Of a DNA stretch of 64,000 nucleotides, positions 54,186-64,000 are shown piece after piece (position 1 is the stretch's first letter; the number at the start of each line of letters is the position of its first letter). This DNA comes from Massospora cicadina (lineage: Eukaryota > Entomophthoromycota > Entomophthoromycetes > Entomophthorales > Entomophthoraceae). The notes under the pieces are model-generated. The model saw only the letters and a list, made by a program, of their open reading frames with translations, did not search any database and was not told where the DNA came from. A program made the position numbers and the translations under genes. Location of the stretch: NCBI GenBank assembly GCA_022478985.1, contig JAKSZP010015920.1, forward strand, positions 98,571-162,570, given 5' to 3'.

Positions 54186-54930
54186 CATTTGCCTTCTCAG
54201 CTGCAAAAGAAGAATGTTTTGGGTTGAAATCAGCTGAAAAGGGGAAATGTGGCCATTTACAAGTTTGCGATGATCCTTAGAGTGATCTAGATAATGATAG
54301 CAATTTTATCAACCAAAAGACCCTGGTCAATTCTCAGTGGAATCCCACAAATCAGGGTATCCTGATTTTGAATACTACATTAACAAAAACACAAATTTGA
54401 GCAGTCAGATTACTCTGACCATGTGGTGGAGCCTGGGGCGTCCATTGGATGGTACTCCCCCAGCCATAACCAGGTCCCTTTAAGCACCATTGTGGGGACC
54501 ACCACCTTTTATAGGCATGGTGGGGGTCCCCCAAGGTAAAATAATTTTCTCTGATGGGGATTGGCTGAACTTCATTAAAACTTTACCTCATGGGTACACA
54601 CACACACACATTTTGCCAACTGTTAATTCCCATCCATAGTTCAGCCCAAGTGAAGTGAGTATTCTGAGCTTCAATAGGTTATACGTACATAATTCCTTAT
54701 TTGGATGGCAACAAGCTGTTATGAACTTATTCTTGAATACCTTTGACCCTCATTACAGTTTAAAGTTTGATTGGTCAGATATTGAGGGGTTTGTTTTTTT
54801 CCTTTGATCGCATTAATAATAAAATTCATATAAAACCAGTTTTCTATTAGTGCTTTATATTTAATTTTTTAAAACCTTTGTGGAATCCAGTGATGTAAAC
54901 CAACGAGCAGAAATTGGCTGGATTTCTACA
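54179..54930 (+). repeat. 3' LTR of element C (752 bp)
   Basis: Pair of 41275-42019. It contains a (CA)n run at about 54596-54611 that the 5' copy lacks. GTGTT follows at 54931. Confidence 0.92.
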
Positions 54931-54935
54931 GTGTT

Positions 54936-55769
54936 AAAGGGTTTACTTCTTCCAGTAACTTTTTTGTTACTGAGATAAAAAATTGGAGTTGTAGCTGTAG
55001 TTTATGAAGAAAATAAACCAACTGAAGGAGCTTTTCAGTATAATTCTGGGAATTTGAGACTGGAGGCTATATTCTTCTATCACTACTTATACTATGGATA
55101 ACCACCCTATGACCTCTCTGATCATTATAGTGAAGTTCTTAGACATATATTAAAACAGAAAGTATTAAATGTGAAGAGTATCATTTTTAAAATAACTAGA
55201 GCTTAACTGAACTACAAACTGTTAAAAAGCTATATAAACTATCTTTTCAGCCAAATTTATGCTACAAATAGGGTCACTTCATATGGCAACTGCATCTTCG
55301 CCCATAAATTCTCTCCTTGCACCATCTAACCAATTGCTGCTGGAAAGGTTTCTGAGGTTCTCCTCTATATTTGATGCTTATGGCTGTACACCCAACTTTA
55401 CCTCTGTGGCTAATCTTTCTGGTATAAAAAGATAGCTTTATTACAGCACATCTTCTTATATGTCTTGGTAAGCTATGTCACTAACCTTCTAAAATACAGA
55501 CGTGTGGCGCCTATAAAACTTACCACTAAATAAAAAATAGTTGGATAATAACCTAATTGACAGAAAATCTAATTTCAACCTAGCCTAAAAGACCACCAAT
55601 AATGATTATTAAATCACATATTTCTAAGTGGGGTTTACCAAGGTGTAACTCCCCAGATTTTCATGTAGTTTAAAATTAAAAAATATCAAGATTATTGACT
55701 ATTTTTATATATTTTAAGCATAATTACTTAGGCGTGAAGCCTTAGTTTTAAGTTTTATCCTTTTTATTA
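54936..55769. other. AT-rich interval without a gene
   Basis: No open frame above 60 codons and no recognised repeat. Confidence 0.5.
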
Positions 55770-58000
55770 TACTCTCATGATTAATCAGTATATTATTCAT
55801 CAGGCTCTAACCTCAAATGGGTTGAAGATTCTATATCTCCTGCTGCAACCTATAAATTGTCCTCATCATCAATTGCTCAGGCGTCCAATAGCATTAGGGG
55901 TGTCCTCAGCAAGTCCAAAACTCATGGCACTCTACAGGGAGCACTCAATAACATTTTGAGTTCAGCCCTAATGCCAAACCAGAGTGTATTCAAGAGCACA
56001 TAATTGCTATGAGGACAGCGTTCCTGTCATTGCACACCCCACAACTTTGGGCTTCAATATACATGCTCCTACCAGCTATGGCCTCCTCCAAAGGGCTATT
56101 CTACAAGAAGTACTTCTCTTCTCTGGCCATCAGCTCAGGCAAAGGAGTCCTACATCATGGTGAGATGATAAGCTCTAATCCTGCCTGAAGCACCGTATGA
56201 CTTAGTCAAAAAAGCACCAATTCTCCTTGTAACCTGGAAGAACCCCTTCAGGCTCCCAAGGCCTCCCTTGACCCACTATTGACTTCATCTTTTTGCCACC
56301 CCTCTTAATAATGATTCTCCTTAAATCTCTAGAGTGAATGCTAATAAACTTTAACATGCCTAATCATGTTACCATATTATCTTCACAGTAGAAATTCATA
56401 TTTATATTTGCCCCTGTTCTCCTGGAAATGGGGGCCGCTGGCAACTTTATTGATCTAATCTCACTGAGGCTCTTAATCTAGACTTAGTTGCGGGCCTCTA
56501 ATCTTAGGGGAATCCTCTGACACTATGTCTTGCTTATTTTAAAGAGGGCCCTCAGTCTATGGTTCAGGTCAACGCTCAACCTAATGTTTCTTGGTGGTCC
56601 ACAGGTTCTTGCACCCTGTCATTATAGGTATTGGTGGTGGCGTAAACAGAATGTACATCTGGACCTAGCAATCAAAAACTCTTTTTTAAAAAACTCAGAT
56701 GGCGCAAGGGTACTTGCTCTTTGGTACCATGTCTATCTTTTCCCCTGGCCTAATTGATTCTTGAATTTAAGCCGTGTATACCAAACCTCCCCTAGATCTC
56801 CCAGCTTCATTATCACCTTACAAGATTAATTTTGCCCTTATCCAGTACAATATGTATCCTCTCCACACTAAGTATGCCCAGAGCCTTTGTCTGGCAGTGG
56901 ACCCGGTGAAAGTTAACTGCACACTATACCCATAATCTGAAGAAGCAGACCTGATAGTTTTGTTGGACAACGTGCTGGAGAAGGAGTAAATTTTTAAAAT
57001 TCTTCTACATCTGCCTAACCTCGTGGTCTTCTTCCAGAAATTAGATAAATCTCTCTACATATGTGTGTACTATGGGTATATCAACATTATCCCAGTGTTA
57101 GACCCATACCCCACCCACTGGAACAATTAATTGAAATATATCGCTAAGTCTACGATTTTTCTAAAAACTGGACCTTGTCAACTCCTTCAACCTGCCAGAG
57201 TGACTGAAATCAAGGAGTGTCTCAGAGCCAGCCACACAGGTTGTGGAATATTATAGTTAGGGTCCTGAACTATATGCGTAAGAATGCCGCAGCCACCTTT
57301 CAGTGCTATATTAATGATGTCCTTGGCGATAACTGCTTCACTTTCTCCATAGCATACATTTATAATTACATAAATACTCTCACACGAGAACAGCATGAGA
57401 AGGACCTTCAAGAATTATGTCTTTCATCCATATATCAGGACTCTTTGCCTAGGCCATCAAGTGTGAGTTCTTTAGGAAAGAAGTTACCTTTTTGGGGAAC
57501 ATAGTGCTTAAAGATGGTTATGGGATGCCCCAAACAAAACTAGAGACATATTCTCATAGCCAAAACATCTACCTAGAAGCAGCTGCAATGCTTTCTAGGC
57601 ACAGTTTTTAGAGAACTCTTAACCTGCCATTTCTCACCTGGCAGCACCGCTACACTCCTTCACAGGAAAGAAAACCCCATATATCTGGTCCCTTGCCTGC
57701 CAGAGAGACTAGGATGCCATTAAGTATACCTTTGCCTATGCTTTATCCTTCTTTGTAGAAACCTAAAATTCTATATTGTGGCCTGTGACACTTCATCATT
57801 TCCAGCGAGGGGCAGATTTAATACTGGATCATAATAGCATTGATGCCCATTTGCATGTTTTTCTCAGAAGTTTAATAAATTAAACAAGCTTGGATCATAT
57901 ATGAAAAGGAGTTAACAGCAACTTCTTAAACTCATATGCACTGGCGTTAACTTCTCCAGGGTGTCCGATATGAAGTCACAGTAAATAAAGACTGTTAGGA
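55770..58000 (+). pseudogene. pol: Decayed gypsy element I: RT and RNase H remnant
   Basis: 56950-57140 encodes LLDNVLEKE, then FFQKLDKSLYICVYYGYINI and DPYPTHWNN (the start of RT). 57150-57180 gives LKTGPCQL/KLDLVNSFNLPE. 57285-57420 gives NAAATFQCYINDVLGDNCFT and SIAYIYNYINTLTREQHEKD, with the YxDD box reading YIYN-like. 57445-57520 gives KCEFFRKEVTFLGNIVLKDG. RNase H traces YEKELTATS and LQGVRYEVTVNKD lie near 57895-57985. The order is that of a fungal-type gypsy RT distinct from C and N and closer to K. 55770-56900 should hold gag and protease but is unrecognisable. No LTR found. Confidence 0.75.
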
Positions 58001-58619
58001 AAACTGTATGCCACAATAAAATCTTTCCTGATATTATGAGTGCCTCAGCAACCACAATAACAGGCACAGACTATTGTGTGGCGCCTTTTTTGGATGGAGT
58101 TGAGTGTTGAAGTAAGGAAAGGGTTCTATAAGCTAGTAACCAGTGAAAGTAAAGGAGTGGGGTTCCTTAAAATGTTTGATGTTTGTTTTTGACAATGTAA
58201 GTAGCTTTATCACCTAAAAAAATCCCTTCAACTGGTAACAATAGATTAGAACCATGCATGGAATCCACCTTTAACCTAATAGGAGGCGCATTATTTAATA
58301 AATTAATAAAGTAAATCAAAACAATATGGTATTTCTTACTTAAATTAATATGAGAAAGTGAAAAACTTTTTTTCCGCTTAACATCAATTTTGACAGATAT
58401 AAAAAACAAGTCGATTTTCCACCACCACCTTACCACGCCAATCTTCAAATTTATGTCCTTGAAACCATCACCTGCTGCCCCAGTATGGGTCAGCGGTGCT
58501 CCACTAACAAGCATTTACCGCCTAGCAGGCAAACGCTTGTGGACTGGCTCATCCAGTCTGCCAAATACATTCAGCTGCTATGTCCCTCCAATGGCCTTAG
58601 CACACCACCTCGCATGAGC
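58001..58619. other. Interval without a gene
   Basis: The open stretches on both strands at 58167-58617 mirror each other and show no domain. Confidence 0.4.
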
Positions 58620-60120
58620 CCACCCAACCCGCCCCCCCCCTAGCCATACCCAATCCAATTTTCACTTTTGCATCCACATCAAGTATGGACATCTCTTCCC
58701 ATACGCCAACAGAGTGATTATTGAACTGGCGATGGCCATCTTTGCGGCAACAGGGTTTATCTACTTTCACCCTTGCAAGGGCTATTTCGATATTAGATTC
58801 CCCACCAAGGGGATGCAGCAGCAGCAGCTAATCCATTATTTTATAAAAATACACCCATTACCATCACCTAAACACGCCTCACAGATGATACCACACGTAT
58901 GGTAACCTTTGCAAACCTCCCCTCACATCTTATCCCTCAAACACTTTATGAGGAGTTGATGTCAGGGTTGAACACGTACAGCAAAAAACCCTATCCTCCA
59001 ATTCATTGTCCAAAGTGGTGCTGAACGCCTCACGGCACCTTGGGCAATGGCCACCATTACCCCCCACCAGCTGAACATGGCTCAGCACATCCCACCGCAT
59101 GCCTATATCCCATCCACACCTGACCATTTTCTTTTGGGCCCACACCAACAATGGTCACACAATTTGCCCCCTCTGCTATGAATTAGACCACACCAAAAAG
59201 GTATGTCATTACAATTCACACCCTATGAACACGGCCAACACCACCAATGAGGCCATACCAACAGCATTTGAGTTTGATTTTGGTTGCCCCCCACCCACAC
59301 AGGCCATGCACTTGATTCAGAAGCAAAATCTAGCACCTCAAACCTAAGCTGGCCAATGAACACCCATGCCAACCAATCAGGTGCAGTCTTGGACCACTGT
59401 TCAATCCAGAAAATCTTCCGCCACAAAACCTACCAACCAAAAATCACCTACCAACATATCTTCCCAAGGCAACCAAAATCCCTGGAACGTATTAAAGGAA
59501 GTGACTGAATCGGGTGAAATTGTCCCATCACCAATTTATCCAATTGGTTTAACACCTTATTTGAATTCAGACTTTGATACCCCAGCCCCAACTAACTGAT
59601 GTATCCCTGAACCCAGAACCACTTTCCAAAGTGACCACAACTTTGCCGTGGTCACAGTGGCTGTACCCAAAAATCCCCAAATTTGCATACTGTGTGCAAA
59701 ATCTGTCATGGAATCTAAAAAAGGGCTGCACCCCCTTATTCCTTCCAATTATTTTTCTAACGCAAAAGAGGAAATCCAACGCCTCTAAAAAACTGCCACC
59801 ACCGCTGTCATGCAGGTCGCTGAACTGACAGTTTTTTCCCCATCCACATGCACCACAAGAGCAAATACTTCAAGATTAGAAAATTTTCTCAACGCCTGCA
59901 TCCAGGCTGAACACCACGTTGCTGAACTCATAGGCTTTAATCCAGGCCCAAATTGTAAGTTTTAACAACTATCTTTCCACCTTGATCCTCATCCCATGGA
60001 TTCCCTAACCCTCTTGCTCTCAGCATTGATCCGCCTATACAATGCTATGCCAAATGATGACCCGCTCATTCCCCCTCCACCTTTGCCATGATGGGATATG
60101 TGGCTCGCTGCTATGTCATC
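58620..60120 (+). pseudogene. LINE ORF1 remnant with CCHC knuckle
   Basis: Broken frames: 58630-58905 (FCIHIKYGHLFPYANRVIIE, then FAATGFIYFHPCKGYFDIRF), an interruption, then 59099-59347 with PHLTIFFWAHTNNGHTICPL. The knuckle CPLCYELDHTKKVC, CX2CX4HX4C, is at 59165-59206. 59366-59599 continues with a Ser/Pro/Gln-rich tail (QGNQNPWNVLKEV). The layout, an N-terminal domain then a knuckle then a low-complexity tail, is that of the LINE ORF1 at 62018. The two differ in sequence, so they are different families or old copies. Its ORF2 is absent; L follows at 60240. Confidence 0.6.
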
Positions 60121-60239
60121 TGGTAGGTATTATCTCGTTTCTTTTTGTGTCTTACTGCGTAAAAAGGGCAGTCAATTCATGTTTTCTTTTTTAGTTGATT
60201 TAGTTTTGGAGTTTCAGTATCAGTATTGTCAATTCCCTG

Positions 60240-61740
60240 GTTAGCTTTCCTCGGTTAAATAAATGAAACCAAAGTCCCATTAGCACGCTCAATAGCTCCA
60301 TTAGATGAAAATTATAAGGAGCAACAAGGTGACTAGTATTAAACTGTGAAGTCAGCTCCTGTATTACCATTAACGTATAATTGAGACCATTATACTATAA
60401 TAATACTTGAAGGCACCTGTGCTGGGTGAAAACATGTTGGTATAAAAACATCGCCATAGCTTTAGCAGCAGTGGCTGGCACTAAAATAGCCTCCACCCAT
60501 TTGTTAAATGGTCTATGGATAATAGTATGTAATTATGGACATGTAGACCTATTAGAAGATGTCCAACTACAACCATACTAACCACGTAAAAAGATCCAGA
60601 AGGGGCAACAATTTGATTTTGATATTTAGGTCCAGGCCAATCGTGGTTCTGGCAAATTAGGACGCCTGTAGGACTTTATGGATGGTTCTGACATTCTATC
60701 CCTTTAGCATTGAGTCTTCAGCCATTTTTGTGTTTTCTTAACAGCACCATGGCCAATTGCATTATTTGCTTCAGCAATTACTTCCATCTGAGTAGATGGT
60801 GGATATTTGGGATCCAATTACCGTTGACAGGTTTATACAGATAACCTTCCTGATTTTTATATTCGGTTTTCTAACTTAGATCTTTCGGTTTTCTTTAGTC
60901 TCAAAAGTCCATCTTTATAATCTGTCTATAAAGTTTTAAATTCTATCATCTTCAGGAGTAAGAACAGCTAAGAATGACATAATTGATAGACCAACTGCAT
61001 TTTTATGGTTAGCTTTGGTACAGTGTTCAATAAAGAAATCATAGTTCTGTAAGTGAAGGGCCAAGCGTGGTAACCATACATTGGGGTACTTCATTTGTTG
61101 TAGACGCCATAATAAAGCAAGATCAGTGACCACAGTAAAAAAAGTTCCATAAAGGTAGGGACAGAACTGTTTAATAGCTATTAGGATAGCCAGGCACTCC
61201 CGCTCAGTTATAATAATATTCTCTCCACATTACTTAAAGTCTTACTGTAGAAGGCGGCAAGATGATCTACTTATTGTCATCAAGCTGAGCGAGGATAGCA
61301 CCAATCATGACATCACTGCCGTTGGTAAACAATATAAAAGGCTGATCAACTGAGGATGTATTATAATGGGATGAGTACACAAGGCAGTCCTAAGTGAATT
61401 AGAATCTTATTCATGTTCAAATTTTCACTTGAACGGTACTCCTTTTTGTAGCAGGTAATTTAAGGGTTCTGATAACTCAGAAAATTTAAAGATAAACTGT
61501 CGGTAATCCTGACCATCCCAAAAACATACTTGTATATCTCTTGTACTAGCAGGCTAGGACATCTTCTTGATCATGTCAATATTGGTGGAAAGAGGATGAA
61601 TTTTTTTCTTTCATACCTGATGCCCAAGAAACTCCATTTCTTTTCAAAAAAATGAACACTTTGAAGGTTTTAACTTTAGCAAGGCTTTACAGAGTTGATT
61701 AATAAATCTCATAGGTGATCCATATGAAATGTGAATAACC
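60240..61740 (-). pseudogene. pol: Decayed gypsy element L: RT end, RNase H, integrase
   Basis: Minus strand, 61740 to 60240. The RT thumb is near 61680. RNase H start FTNGSDVMIGAILAQLDDNK lies near 61260-61320, then ECLAILIAIKQFCPYLYGTF near 61150-61210. 60936-61133 encodes VTDLALLWRLQQMKYPNVWL and LALHLQNYDFFIEHCTKANH, the RNase H end. Integrase core traces ATAAKAMAMFFYQHVFTQHR (about 60430-60480) and APYNFHLMEL (about 60290-60330) follow. It most resembles G/H (QHPYNPSTN..VER, LRWLQQMKDSDGWL), but no LTR is present. Confidence 0.7.
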
Positions 61741-61860
61741 TTTTGAATGCATCTATATCTCATTTAGGAAAATTTTTCTCTCTCATTGCAATCACTTTTG
61801 CAACTTATTCAATTCAAGTCTGATTCTAGTTTGATAATATCACAGAGGAGATTAGTCTGC
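61741..61860. other. Junction between element L and the LINE
   Basis: Nothing recognised; the LINE 5' end lies somewhere between here and 62017. Confidence 0.4.
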
Positions 61861-62017
61861 GCCCATGTCAGGGAGCAGTTGGGCAAATAAGGTAAGAGGA
61901 GCAGGTGGTAGGCCCGCGGCCTCAAACGTTCAAAAATGCCCCGGAGAAACTGGCAGAATAAAAAAAAATTTTAAAAAAACTGGCGGTCACTATTTCCCCA
62001 AAAACCTCGCTTGGTAA

Positions 62018-62956
62018 GCGCGATGCAACTTAGTACATCAACACGCCGCAACCCAACCACTCTCATCGGTGGAATACAGAGTCTGTGTGTTTCTGGACAT
62101 CCAACAAACAGCTCTATGGGAAAAAATTTGTGGGGATGTGCACACTTTTTTCCCAACCTCGGTGTACGTTGCACCTCACTCCATGTCACGCGGTTGGCTG
62201 GACCTCAGTTTTGAAAACAAGGAGGCAGCAGATGAAGCTGCTGTGGTGCGCGTAGTGATAAACCTCCCTGAAGGGCAACAGGTTGTCAAAACCAAATGCA
62301 CCAGAAGGACAAAATCCAACCAAATTTTTCTCACATTTGACTTTTTGCCTACTATGGTAAAACGTGCCATTTTAAAGCATCACCTGAAAGATGGTCTCAC
62401 CATTTATGGCGAAATACAATCTTTCGAAATGCAACGCTTTACGCTGATGCCACACCTGTGCACCAGCAAAGCCATCGCAGTTCTGACCCCAACTGAGGAG
62501 ATCGTGAAGGACCTAACCCAGATCCCACACTCCACATATATCCATATTGAAGGGCATACCACCCACCCTTTCTGGGTAACTGTGGACAGCGCACCCCACA
62601 TCTGCACCCACTGTGATGCGTTTGGCCATAAGGCACATGTATGCTCCACCAAGGAGGGCATCACATTCCAAGAGCACCCCTCAGCAGCCATGGCCAGTGG
62701 AGAGGCACACTATGAACCAACCGCAAGCACCAAAGAGGCTTTCCCGTGGGGAGCACACTGCTGCTACCTACTGGTAAAACCTATTTCCCCACAAGAGTGG
62801 AAGAAGGCCAAGCAGGCCCGCAGGGCCGCAGCCAAGTGCTGCCAAAGTCACCACCGCTATCCCACACTCCCAACGCCAGGAGGACATCAAAACCTGCACA
62901 GCAGAAGCAACTTGGGAATCCATCAACCAATCAAATTGGGAGTATATGCCAATTAG
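62018..62956 (+). CDS. LINE ORF1 protein (nucleic-acid-binding)
   Basis: An uninterrupted frame from a stop at 62015-62017 to 62956. It has no in-frame ATG near the start (62069 is GTG), so the true start may lie upstream across a frameshift or be non-ATG. Residues counted from 62069: 1-100 a globular N-part (DIQQTALWEKICGDVHTFFP), 100-170 a segment with FMLPHLCTSKAIAVL-like strands, and 179-192 a complete knuckle CTHCDAFGHKAHVC at 62603-62644. A basic Lys/Arg/Gln tail (WKKAKQARRAAAKC) follows. ORF1 proteins coat LINE RNA. It is the second-longest open frame in the window. Confidence 0.8.
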   Translation, partial: ARCNLVHQHAATQPLSSVEYRVCVFLDIQQTALWEKICGDVHTFFPTSVYVAPHSMSRGWLDLSFENKEAADEAAVVRVVINLPEGQQVVKTKCTRRTKSNQIFLTFDFLPTMVKRAILKHHLKDGLTIYGEIQSFEMQRFTLMPHLCTSKAIAVLTPTEEIVKDLTQIPHSTYIHIEGHTTHPFWVTVDSAPHICTHCDAFGHKAHVCSTKEGITFQEHPSAAMASGEAHYEPTASTKEAFPWGAHCCYLLVKPISPQEWKKAKQARRAAAKCCQSHHRYPTLPTPGGHQNLHSRSNLGIHQPIKLGVYAN

Positions 62957-63289
62957 CCACTTAATCTGAGGATCTGATGGGTGACTTTATTTCACCCAAT
63001 CTTTGTAACCAAGCTCTGGTCAAAACTGACTTGGGGTCCAACCTACCTGAAAATTTTTTTTGACCCAATCGTTGGTGCACCAAACTCATCTGCACCGTAA
63101 AAAATTCATTTGACATCAGGGAAACAAAAAGCAAAGGCAAAAGCCAACGCGAACCTTTCTGCTAAAATTAACAAAACTACTGATAGCGTTGCTGTAAACA
63201 CCTACGCTGCCATGAAGGCCCATGGGGATGTAGAGGAGACTAGTGGGCCAGGTGCCCACCCCCTCGCACCTAAGGTGCAATGGGGGAAA

Positions 63290-63960
63290 CCTTCACTTTA
63301 TGAACATTGAATATCGCTGGACTCAAGGCCTCACCGTCCTGGGCTAGGAAACTGAGTTTTTTACAAAAAAATTTACCCATAGTTTTCTGGCCATCCAGGA
63401 GTCCCACTGTCCATGAGGTTCTAAGGATGCTTGGAAAACCATGCTCCTCCCATCCCTATTCTTCTGGTCAGAGCACTGTGGGGTGCTAGTTTAGAAAAAC
63501 AATTTTTTCAAATTTTTATCTTTGGAATCCTTCCTCAATGGCCGAGTCCTCATTGTCACTTTCTCATGGGCTGACGTGGCAAATGCTATCATCAACATCT
63601 ATGCCCCAACCTGTGCATGAGAACGTCGGGAATTTTTCTCATTGGTCAAATCCCTCCTATTACCCCCAGACCCAATTTGTGGTTGGCAATATGAACTGTT
63701 GGATAAACACACCAACTGACCGTTACCCTTCCTCCTCCCATGCCCCCCAGGGTCACGTAGAACTTCGCGTTCTAAAGGCCACCCTTGGGTTAATGGATAG
63801 GCTGCTTCAGCGAGCCCCGCTGCTCAAAAAACATGATGTGACCCCACGTCCACAACGGCCAATAAAGGTCCATGACCCGCATAGACCTTATCTTTATGCC
63901 AACGAAATTCCAACCTTACATTTCCCACTTCCAAAATAATGAAAATTGAATTCTCCAACC
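63290..63960 (+). pseudogene. LINE ORF2 endonuclease domain
   Basis: In order and in shifting frames: TLNIAGLKASPSWARKLSFL (about 63304-63365, catalytic Asn), LAIQESH (about 63385, catalytic Glu), VLIVTFSWADVANAIINIYA then PT (about 63545-63615), REFFSLVKSLLL, VVGNMN (about 63681, where the family has GDxN) and KIEFSNHRLVSI (about 63942, where the family has SDH). These are the signature blocks of APE-type LINE endonucleases. Both GDxN and SDH have Asn in place of Asp. Frameshifts and stops show it is dead. RT lies outside the window. Confidence 0.8.
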
Positions 63961-64000
63961 ACAGGCTGGTCTCAATAACCTACCACCTACCTGTCACAGT

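Larger units (their letters stand above)
41275..54930 (+). mobile_element. Element C: gypsy retrotransposon with dUTPase-like domain, split by element N
   Basis: LTRs 41275-42019 and 54179-54930. GTGTT at 41270-41274 and 54931-54935 is a perfect target duplication. Removing N (7398 bp plus one 5-bp repeat) leaves about 6.25 kb: capsid, protease, dUTPase-like domain, RT, RNase H, integrase. It belongs to the same family as A by Gag, protease and integrase-tail similarity, and shows what A has lost. It lacks the long Gag N-terminus present in A. Confidence 0.92.
61861..64000 (+). mobile_element. LINE (non-LTR retrotransposon), 5' part, continues past the window
   Basis: ORF1 with a CCHC knuckle is followed by an apurinic-endonuclease-like domain, the standard order of two-ORF LINEs. 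The RT would lie beyond 64000. The 5' border is not resolved. The sequence is GC-richer than its surroundings. Confidence 0.8.

Noticed and set aside
58390..58617. A coding frame opposite 58167-58514
   Set aside because: The two frames are on opposite strands of the same bases and neither has a domain.

Overview
The window is eukaryotic and made almost entirely of transposable elements. I found no host protein gene, tRNA or rRNA that I could defend. Nearly every long frame is a piece of an LTR retrotransposon of the Ty3/gypsy order (gag with a CCHC knuckle, aspartic protease, reverse transcriptase, RNase H, integrase) or of a LINE. The LTR families, the layered insertions and the absence of genes suggest a large, repeat-packed genome. 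A filamentous fungus is my best guess, by inference only; the sequence does not prove the lineage.

Layout on the plus strand. 1-4466: element A, an internally deleted gypsy element that keeps gag and protease, has lost RT, RNase H and the integrase core, and lies inside an older copy of the next family. 4467-15971: a tandem array of one family (three LTRs, two internal regions G and H) whose Gag carries a collagen-like Gly-X-Y tract. 41275-54930: element C, in the same family as A, with a GTGTT target duplication and split by a complete younger element N (45601-52998, target duplication GGGAG). 55770-58000: a decayed gypsy element, I. 58620-60120: an old LINE ORF1 fragment. About 61860-64000: a LINE with ORF1 and the endonuclease part of ORF2, cut by the window edge.

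Layout on the minus strand. About 16600-17800: a decayed gypsy RT (K). 25337-39029: element D inserted into the gag of an older element M and itself containing E, which contains F (30649-36737, target duplication GGTCC). 60240-61740: a decayed RT, RNase H and integrase fragment (L). A solo LTR lies at 22093-22721 and a 1.3-kb element with about 94-bp inverted ends at 39807-41103.

Five observations go beyond routine repeat annotation. (1) A dUTPase-like domain lies between protease and RT in three gypsy families, best preserved in C. (2) The polypurine tract at the internal/3' LTR junction sits in the loop of an inverted repeat in several families. (3) Four minute insertions (19-42 bp), each with an A-rich end, the same 3' sequence and a 9-16 bp target duplication, look like extreme 5' truncations of one non-LTR retroposon. 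(4) The G/H Gag contains 7-8 uninterrupted Gly-X-Y triplets. (5) Unrelated-looking LTR families share the same primer-binding sequence, TGGTGCTCACTACAGGG.

Almost all coding regions are broken by stops and frameshifts. The best-preserved piece is the 339-codon RNase H/integrase frame of F, with complete HHCC and DD35E signatures.
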